Origin: an uncultured Acetatifactor sp.
GTDB taxonomy: Bacteria > Bacillota > Clostridia > Lachnospirales > Lachnospiraceae
DNA: 11,381 nt
Direction of reading: 5' to 3'
Assembly: GCA_910585805.1 (NCBI GenBank)
Contig: CAJUFB010000114.1
Span: 1-11,381 of the forward strand
Shown here piece by piece: positions 7,149-11,381 of this stretch (position 1 is its first letter; each line of letters starts with the position of its first letter). Under the pieces are notes generated by a model. It ran no database searches and was not told where the DNA came from. It was given only the letters and a program-made list of their open reading frames with translations. A program made the position numbers and the translations under genes.

Positions 7149-9023
7149 TTACCTCACTGTCAGCAGTGTCTTTACCTTGCTGTACGCTTCCCGCACATCC
7201 AGTTCCTCCGTCATATCCAGGACAGGCTCCCCTGCCGCGTTGAAATGCACCCGCCGAATACCGCTGCTGCGCACGCCGTCCACGCCGGGCCTGGCATGGT
7301 AGCTGTTCCACACTGTCCCGTCCTCGTCCGTCACATAGGCATTATGTCCCGTGCCGAATTCTCCCGCCACGCTTCTGGAGGTCAGGATCGGGTAATTCTT
7401 TTTCTTCCAGTTACCGGCATCCAGTAAATCCAGGCCCTTTTCGATGGAAAGCAGGCCCACCACATAGGAAGTGTCCACTGCCGCACTGGAAAATGTCAGG
7501 TACAGCCTTTCCTCCCGGGGCAGCGCAAACGGTCCTTCGTCCACAAAAGTATGGTTGTTCGCCCATCCGTACTCCGGCTTGGACAGGATGACCGGGTCAG
7601 TGAGCAGCTTCCAGGGCTCCTTCGGATCAAGCTTTGCAATGTACAGCCAGGCCCCCAGATCCTTCGGAAGGAACTGCCTCTGGGACCAGACCGCGTAATA
7701 CTCGCCCTGCCATTCGAAACAGGTCATGTCCAGGGTAATCTCCTTTCCGGCCTCGCAGAGATCGCTTCCGTCCTTTCTGACCACGCGCCTCGGCGCCGAC
7801 CAGTCCTCCCGGCGGATGGGATTCCCCCCTTCTTTCAGTTCCATCACATGGCTCTCCTCCCAGAAGAACTCTCCCGGCGTGGCCGCATGGAAAATGTAGA
7901 GCCTGCCGTTTATCTCATGGAATTCCGGCGCCCATAGCAGCCCTCCGATTCCCGGATAGGTCTCGCTGTCCAGGAGCAGATGCTCCTCCGCTTCCAGAAG
8001 CCCCGGAATGGTATCCGCCTCCCGGATGTAAAGGGTCCGGTTGCCGTCCGCATCATTGGTGGCAATAAAGTAATATTTTCCGCCCCATCTCCCGATACAG
8101 GGGTCTGCCCGGTCATAGGCAATGGGGAATGCATAATGCTCCTGATGTACCTTCCCGGTGAGGGCATAGGTTCCTTTCCGCGAAAAGTCCACCTCCGACA
8201 AATTCCAGTCAATGCGTTTCCAGGCGCTGCTTCCGTCGCTGTAGAGCGCCCTGGCCAGGTACCCTTCAAGCTCCCGGAGATTCGCGGCCTGAATCTGCTC
8301 CGGGAACTCCACCCCGGTGTTCACAGGCGTCAGCAGGCTCTTTCGCAGCTTTTCCGCCGTCTCTTCCGGTATTTCGATGGCATTCCGGGGCACCGCTCCC
8401 TCTATCGCCGTCTCCGCAGGCAGATTCCGCAGGCCTGCTTCCCCTTCTTCCGGGGAGCCTGCCTGCTTCTGCTGTGCGGGGGCGGAAATGTCCTCCGTCC
8501 GGAAAATCCCCTGGGAAATGCCCTCACATTTGACCGGAACCCGGATCAGTTCCCGCTCCTCCAGACTTCTGATCTCACTTGAAAAGCAGTTTCCCGTCTG
8601 TTCCTGCCAGACGATCCGAATCGTTCCCGTCTCCGGCAGGCCCATGCATGCCACCTGCTCTATGTACTCCGCTCCAAGCTTCAGCAGCCCAAGTTCACGA
8701 TATTCCGTCAAATTCTCTGTTGCAAACAGGAGCACGCTGCCCCTGCTGAGGGCATCCGCCTCCCCGTCCCCTTCCACACGGACTGCCGCTACCCCGTAGC
8801 CTCCATGGGGCAGCGCAAACAGCCATGGATTTTTCAGGCTCTTTGCGTTCAGGGAACCGTCCTCATTCTCTGTGGCTTTCGCAAACAGTACGCCGCTGTT
8901 ATGGTTCAGCGCCTGATACTCTCTGCCGTCCTCGCTGATTGCAAGGTGCATGCTGTATGCCAGTCTGGGATCGTAAATCTTCTCATTGACCGGCTGTCTT
9001 GTATAATTCAGTAAATATGCCAT
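7149..9023 (-). CDS. GH43 glycosidase (beta-xylosidase / alpha-L-arabinofuranosidase type), cytoplasmic, with Ig-like linker domain
   Basis: The protein has 624 residues from ATG 9023, which has AGGAGG 8 nt upstream. An in-frame TTG 30 nt earlier includes that ribosome binding site and is rejected. Residues about 1-165 (LAYSMHLAISEDGREYQALN) resemble blades of a GH43-like propeller without an obvious catalytic set. Residues about 230-292 fit a bacterial Ig-like (Big_4) domain: LYSDGSSAWKRIDWNLSEVD then SRKGTYALTGKV. Residues about 300-605 are the GH43 five-bladed propeller. The proposed general base is D307 in RADPCIGRW, the pKa-tuning aspartate D432 in ITLDMTCFEWQGEYYAVW, and the acid E496 in FVDEGPF; LLWAPEFHEINGRLYIFHAA and GTGHNAY also match. 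There is no signal peptide, so it should act on imported xylo- or arabino-oligosaccharides, releasing pentose for the isomerase and XylB encoded on either side. The exact linkage cannot be told from sequence. Confidence 0.88.
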   Translation of the reverse strand: MAYLLNYTRQPVNEKIYDPRLAYSMHLAISEDGREYQALNHNSGVLFAKATENEDGSLNAKSLKNPWLFALPHGGYGVAAVRVEGDGEADALSRGSVLLFATENLTEYRELGLLKLGAEYIEQVACMGLPETGTIRIVWQEQTGNCFSSEIRSLEERELIRVPVKCEGISQGIFRTEDISAPAQQKQAGSPEEGEAGLRNLPAETAIEGAVPRNAIEIPEETAEKLRKSLLTPVNTGVEFPEQIQAANLRELEGYLARALYSDGSSAWKRIDWNLSEVDFSRKGTYALTGKVHQEHYAFPIAYDRADPCIGRWGGKYYFIATNDADGNRTLYIREADTIPGLLEAEEHLLLDSETYPGIGGLLWAPEFHEINGRLYIFHAATPGEFFWEESHVMELKEGGNPIRREDWSAPRRVVRKDGSDLCEAGKEITLDMTCFEWQGEYYAVWSQRQFLPKDLGAWLYIAKLDPKEPWKLLTDPVILSKPEYGWANNHTFVDEGPFALPREERLYLTFSSAAVDTSYVVGLLSIEKGLDLLDAGNWKKKNYPILTSRSVAGEFGTGHNAYVTDEDGTVWNSYHARPGVDGVRSSGIRRVHFNAAGEPVLDMTEELDVREAYSKVKTLLTVR

Positions 9024-9121
9024 CTTCTCTTCCTCCTGCCCCGGACAGGCCAAAACCTGTTGGTTCCTGTTGGTCTGACTGTCTGAAAGGCTGTAATTAA
9101 CACTTTTCCAAAAGGCAGTTT
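9024..9121 (-). other. xylB-GH43 spacer with small repeats
   Basis: The 98-nt spacer holds CTTTT-CC-AAAAG (9103-9114) just past the xylB stop codon. A 10-bp tandem duplication, CCTGTTGGTT then CCTGTTGGTC, starts at 9056. AGG-rich sequence supplies the GH43 ribosome binding site. No terminator with a T-tract on the transcribed strand was found, which is consistent with one operon. Confidence 0.4.
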
Positions 9122-10591
9122 TTATTTGATGATTTCAAACAATGGTTTGCAGGCCGGATAGATTTCCCTGAACTTCCGGTACTGACGTTCATATTTCTCC
9201 GCCAGTTCCGGTTCCGGCTCTATGGCGTCCGTCACCTTTACCAGTTTCTCCGCCGCTTCCTCCACGCTGCCGAATTCCCCGCAGGCCACGGCTGCCAGCA
9301 TGGCGCCTCCCAGGGCCGGCCCCTCTTCCACTTCGATCATTTCCACCTTCAGGTTCAGCACATTGGCCACAATCCGTTTCCACAGCGGGCTTTTTGCCCC
9401 GCCGCCGCAGATTCTGGTGCTTTCTATCCTAAGGCCCAGGGACTTCGCCACTTCCAGGGAATCCCGCAGGGCAAAGGCCACGCCCTCCAGTACCGCCTGG
9501 GTCATGTCCGCCCTGGTGGTGTCCATGGACATTCCGATGAATACGCCTCTGGCGTCCGGGTTGTTATGGGGAGACCGCTCTCCCATAAGGTAGGGCAGAA
9601 AAAATACATGGTTTTCGCCCAAATCCGTGATATCCTTCTGCTCCGCCCCGTAATCCCCGCGGCCCGTGATATCGTCCATCCACCATTTGTTGCAGCTGGC
9701 GGCGCTGAGCATACAGCCCATGAGATGATAGTTTCCGTCCGCATGGGCAAAGGAATGCAGGGCGTTGTTGGAGTCAACTCCAAACTTCTTGGACGAAAGG
9801 AAAATCGTGCCGCTGGTTCCCAGGGAAATGTTGCACCTGTTGTCCCCCACTGTGCCGGTGCCCACAGCGGCTGCCGCATTGTCCCCCGCGCCTGCCGCCA
9901 CCTTTACGGAGGCCGGAACGCCCAGTTCCCGCGCCACCTGGGGGAGCACCGTCCCCACCGTCTCATAGCTTTCATAGCATTTTGCCAGCTGGGACGGGGC
10001 GATGCCGCAGATCTCGCACATCTCCCGGGACCATCTGCGGTTCTTTACGTCAAACAAAAGCATCCCCGAAGCGTCGGACATGTCCGTGCAGAATACACCT
10101 GTGAGCCTGTAGGCCAGGTAGTCCTTGGGCAGCATGATTTTCGCAATCCTGGCAAAGTTCTCCGGCTCATGCTTCCTGACCCAGAGAAGCTTCGGCGCGG
10201 TGAAGCCCGCAAAGGCGATGTTGGCCGTATATTCCGAAAGCTTCTCTTTCCCGATCGTGGTATTCAGATATGCCGTCTCCTCGCCGGTTCTGCCGTCATT
10301 CCAGAGAATCGCCGGGCGGATTACCTGGTCGTCCCTGTCCAGGATCACCAGGCCGTGCATCTGGCCGCCGAAGCTGATGCCGGCTATCTGCTCCCTGTCC
10401 GCTTCCCGGATCAGCTTCCGGACGCCGGCCACTGTCTTCTCATACCAGTCCTCCGGCCTCTGCTCCGACCAGCCGGGATGGGGATAGGATACCGGATATT
10501 CTTCCGTCACAATATTGACGATTTTCCCACTGCTGTCCATCAAAAGCAATTTGACAGACGATGTTCCCAAATCAATTCCTATATAAAGCAT
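9122..10591 (-). CDS. xylB: Xylulokinase
   Basis: The protein has 489 residues, the normal length for the family, from ATG 10591 with GAGGAGG about 5 nt upstream. It is an FGGY-family carbohydrate kinase that phosphorylates D-xylulose to D-xylulose 5-phosphate with ATP in the cytoplasm. The N-terminal ATPase-type phosphate loop is IGIDLGTSSVKLLL (4-17). The sugar-binding motif GGQMHGLV lies at 75-82, followed by AILWNDGRT (94-102). The catalytic aspartate is D237 in GAGDNAAAAVG, followed by SLGTSGTIF and, near the C-terminus, the adenosine-binding GGGAKSPLWKRIVANVL. QMHG and the IRPAILWNDGRT context favour xylulokinase over glycerol, ribulo- or fuculokinase. First gene of the operon, with its own upstream regulatory region. 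It links the isomerase product to the transketolase encoded at the operon's end. Confidence 0.95.
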   Translation of the reverse strand: MLYIGIDLGTSSVKLLLMDSSGKIVNIVTEEYPVSYPHPGWSEQRPEDWYEKTVAGVRKLIREADREQIAGISFGGQMHGLVILDRDDQVIRPAILWNDGRTGEETAYLNTTIGKEKLSEYTANIAFAGFTAPKLLWVRKHEPENFARIAKIMLPKDYLAYRLTGVFCTDMSDASGMLLFDVKNRRWSREMCEICGIAPSQLAKCYESYETVGTVLPQVARELGVPASVKVAAGAGDNAAAAVGTGTVGDNRCNISLGTSGTIFLSSKKFGVDSNNALHSFAHADGNYHLMGCMLSAASCNKWWMDDITGRGDYGAEQKDITDLGENHVFFLPYLMGERSPHNNPDARGVFIGMSMDTTRADMTQAVLEGVAFALRDSLEVAKSLGLRIESTRICGGGAKSPLWKRIVANVLNLKVEMIEVEEGPALGGAMLAAVACGEFGSVEEAAEKLVKVTDAIEPEPELAEKYERQYRKFREIYPACKPLFEIIK

Positions 10592-10670
10592 TGTAACCTC
10601 CTCTTTCGCGCAGTCCGTATTTTCTCTGCCTTCCGTAATCGGTATCCGCAGAGCGGCGAAATCATTGCAT

Positions 10671-10722
10671 CAGGCAGTCCGGCAAATTCGCAGGAAGCTT
10701 TCCCTGCCGGAGAATATGCCTG
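10671..10722 (-). promoter_or_regulatory. Nested stem-loop in the leader of the xylB operon
   Basis: Read as RNA on the minus strand, CAGGCA (10722-10717) can pair with TGCCTG (10676-10671). Inside it CCGGCA (10710-10705) can pair with TGCCGG (10684-10679), and GGAA-AGC-TTCC can close the tip. That is 16 bp in three nested stems, between the proposed start of transcription near 10737 and the ATG. A second CCGGCA (10726-10721) could replace the inner 5' arm. No U-tract follows, so it is not an ordinary terminator. Confidence 0.4.
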
Positions 10723-10743
10723 CCGGATACAGTTTATGCAACT

Positions 10744-10752
10744 ATTTTATCA
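10744..10752 (-). promoter_or_regulatory. Candidate extended -10 promoter of the xylB operon
   Basis: The minus strand reads TGATAAAAT (10752-10744), an extended -10 of the TGnTAAAAT type. The hexamer 17 nt upstream, AAGATT (10772-10767), is a poor -35. A weak -35 next to a direct-repeat activator site matches the arrangement at the solute-binding-protein promoter. Transcription would start near 10737, leaving a leader of about 145 nt. Confidence 0.5.
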
Positions 10753-10773
10753 CAGGGACTGCCGGAAATCTTC

Positions 10774-10810
10774 CCAATGCTTGCTAACTCTCTTGCCATA
10801 TTTTGCGCAA
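10774..10810 (-). promoter_or_regulatory. Direct-repeat operator upstream of xylB, matching the one at the transporter promoter
   Basis: On the minus strand the distal half-site is TTGCGCAAAATATGG (10810-10796), 12 of 15 identical to the distal half-site at 1944-1930; the 11-mer GCAAAATATGG is exact. The proximal half-site is GTTAGCAAGCATTGG (10788-10774), 10 of 15 identical to the same sequence and offset by 22 bp. The GCAA core of the proximal copy is the same distance from the -10 box as at the transporter promoter (first base 32 bp from the box edge in both). GCGCAAA (10824-10830) and TTTGCGC (10802-10808) also form a 7-bp inverted repeat that overlaps the distal site. Confidence 0.5.
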
Positions 10811-10890
10811 CTGCATGCCCCGGGCGCAAATCCCCTTCTCCGGGAAACATACGGTTACTGTTAAGCAGTATAAATTCTGAAGGTGCATTC

Positions 10891-11148
10891 ATGAAATTGA
10901 GGAACCAAAAGTGCAAGGTATACGATCAAAATATCATTCCACAGGAGTCAGTCAAAGAAGTCAATGATATTTACAAACTGAGGAAGTTCTACGGAAATTC
11001 CCAGTGTGTCATTCAGCTTTTCGCAAGCCTGATTTACTTCTTTAAGGAACTGCCGGAAAATAACCTACGCATTTTGTTTAGAGTAAACCTGATAAAATCT
11101 GTAGATACTGCAACAGACTTGCGTAGGTTATTTGGAGGCATTTCCTAA
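10891..11148 (+). CDS. Small hypothetical protein (85 residues), possibly a remnant
   Basis: I do not recognise this protein. ATG 10891 has GAAGGTG 5 nt upstream, and an in-frame upstream ATG at 10777 lies in the xylB regulatory region and is rejected. The sequence is basic, with a short hydrophobic patch (CVIQLFASLIYFF) near the middle and no signal peptide pattern. Its last 27 or so residues, from ENNLRILF onward, are encoded by the 76-bp inverted-repeat element at 11058-11133, so the C-terminus may be acquired rather than native. The base composition is AT-richer than in the operon genes. It may be a real small gene, a decayed gene cut by the element, or chance. Confidence 0.35.
   Translation: MKLRNQKCKVYDQNIIPQESVKEVNDIYKLRKFYGNSQCVIQLFASLIYFFKELPENNLRILFRVNLIKSVDTATDLRRLFGGIS
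11058..11133. repeat. 76-bp element with perfect 14-bp inverted ends and two internal hairpins
   Basis: AAATAACCTACGCA (11058-11071) and TGCGTAGGTTATTT (11120-11133) are perfect inverted complements. The 48-nt interior contains GTTTA-GAG-TAAAC (11076-11088) and TCTGT (11098-11102) with ACAGA (11113-11117), so the strand can fold into a three-way junction. GGA flanks both ends directly (11055-11057 and 11134-11136), as a 3-bp target duplication would. It resembles a miniature inverted-repeat element or a structured RNA; no family was recognised. Confidence 0.75.
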
Positions 11149-11167
11149 CTATAGTTCCCGGGGAAAA

Positions 11168-11208
11168 TTCCAACTACATTAATTCATCCCGAGGTAATAA
11201 TGTTGGAA
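11168..11208. repeat. Inverted repeat
   Basis: TTCCAAC (11168-11174) and GTTGGAA (11202-11208) pair perfectly, and ATTA (11178-11181) with TAAT (11195-11198) can extend the stem inside, leaving a 13-nt loop. No T-tract follows. It lies about 30 bp upstream of a strong promoter and could be an upstream transcript end or a protein-binding site. Confidence 0.45.
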
Positions 11209-11235
11209 ACTTTATGCCCGTTTGGCTTTAGAAAG

Positions 11236-11264
11236 TTGATATTGTTCGTTTAAACGATTATAAT
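11236..11264 (+). promoter_or_regulatory. Near-consensus sigma-A promoter with a palindromic operator in its spacer
   Basis: TTGATA (11236-11241), a 17-nt spacer and a perfect TATAAT (11259-11264) make the strongest promoter in the window. The spacer contains TCGTTTAAACGA (11246-11257), a perfect 12-bp palindrome placed where a bound repressor would block RNA polymerase. Transcription would start near 11271, just ahead of an AGGAGG site and the short ORF at 11293. Confidence 0.8.
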
Positions 11265-11292
11265 ATACACAATATGGTTGAGGAGGACAGGT

Positions 11293-11331
11293 ATGTTTGA
11301 ATATATGACAGCGGGAGTGGCTAATTCCTAA
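11293..11331 (+). pseudogene. 12-codon ORF, probable 5' stump of a small helix-turn-helix protein gene
   Basis: ATG 11293 follows AGGAGG with a 6-nt spacer and encodes MFEYMTAGVANS before TAA. The opening resembles the start of small helix-turn-helix proteins common in Lachnospiraceae, which begin like MFEYMTAxEAA (recalled from the family, not searched). GTG for V9 is one base from the GAG expected there. The match is lost at about codon 11, and no continuation was found in other frames before the window ends. The intact promoter and ribosome binding site make a truncated gene or a leader peptide the two options. Confidence 0.4.
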
Positions 11332-11381
11332 ATGTTAACTTCCGCTGATTTTACACCTTAAAAAGCTCGATTTGTGCAGCC
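11332..11381. other. Right edge of the window, no feature seen
   Basis: After the 12-codon ORF the sequence is AT-rich, with a 9-codon ATG ORF (11332) that lacks a ribosome binding site. Nothing else could be supported. Confidence 0.3.

Larger units (their letters stand above)
10592..10890. other. Regulatory region between xylB and the small right-hand ORF
   Basis: The 299-bp region holds the xylB promoter, operator and leader hairpin, but no gene I would support. CTGCCGGA occurs as three direct copies at 10704, 10720 and 10759, and TGCCGGA once inverted (plus-strand TCCGGCA at 10678-10684); related copies lie at 11050 and 7100. A TATAAA at 10869-10874 could be a -10 for the rightward ORF, but it is too close to that ORF's ribosome binding site to be convincing. 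Confidence 0.5.

Noticed and set aside
6610..7243. Plus-strand frames encoding repeated ALLPRLF / FCPATPA-like peptides
   Set aside because: The 26-bp repeat and the A-free stretch contain almost no A, so no stop codon can form in any plus-strand frame; the apparent repeat proteins are a by-product.
9023..9053. TTG at 9053 as the GH43 start
   Set aside because: The extension would encode the ribosome binding site itself; ATG 9023 has AGGAGG at ideal spacing.
9566..10864. 432-codon open frame on the plus strand opposite xylB
   Set aside because: It is antisense to a clear xylulokinase, lacks a recognisable domain, and arises from the GC-rich codon bias of the opposite strand.
11058..11133. 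Integron attC site, hammerhead ribozyme or tRNA-like element
   Set aside because: The ends lack the GTTRRRY / RYYYAAC core sites of attC, the CUGANGA and GAAA hammerhead core is absent, and there is no acceptor or T-loop sequence.

Overview
The window looks like a piece of a GC-rich Firmicutes chromosome. It is most like a gut Lachnospiraceae (Clostridium cluster XIVa) genome: strong AGGAGG ribosome binding sites, a transketolase split into two genes, a carbohydrate-binding-protein gene beside an AraC-family regulator, and a non-classical L-fucose-isomerase-like sugar isomerase beside a xylulokinase. No defence system, CRISPR array, tRNA or rRNA gene was recognised. This assignment rests on recognising families by eye, not on a database search.

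Layout. (1) 1-1834, minus strand: the 5' two thirds or so of a large exported sugar-binding protein of an ABC importer, running off the left edge. (2) 1835-2149: a divergent regulatory region. (3) 2150-3079, plus strand: an AraC-family regulator. (4) 3080-3264: a convergent gap with hairpins. (5) 10591 down to 3265, minus strand: a five-gene pentose operon in the order xylulokinase, cytoplasmic GH43 glycosidase, L-fucose/L-arabinose-isomerase-family enzyme, transketolase N-half, transketolase C-half. The GH43-isomerase gap (6840-7148) holds a 26-bp tandem repeat and a 99-nt stretch with no U on the transcribed strand. (6) 10592-10890: promoter, operator and structured leader of the operon. (7) 10891-11381: AT-richer sequence with a small unknown ORF, a 76-bp element with perfect 14-bp inverted ends, a second inverted repeat, a near-consensus promoter and a 12-codon ORF that looks like the stump of a small helix-turn-helix gene.

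How it fits together: the binding protein (with permeases presumably encoded to the left) would bring in xylo- or arabino-oligosaccharides. The GH43 enzyme, which has no signal peptide, would cut them inside the cell. The isomerase would make the ketopentose, XylB would phosphorylate it to D-xylulose 5-phosphate, and the split transketolase would pass it to the non-oxidative pentose phosphate pathway. No classical xylA and no araD is present in the window, so D-xylose use through a non-orthologous isomerase is the most economical reading.

The best new observation is regulatory. Upstream of both minus-strand transcription units there is a pair of related 15-bp direct repeats (consensus near GTAAGCAAAATATGG), 21 bp apart in one case and 22 bp in the other. 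In both, the proximal copy sits at the same distance from the proposed -10 box. This is the geometry expected of an AraC-family activator, and the AraC gene lies between the two units. It suggests that uptake and catabolism are co-activated by this regulator.
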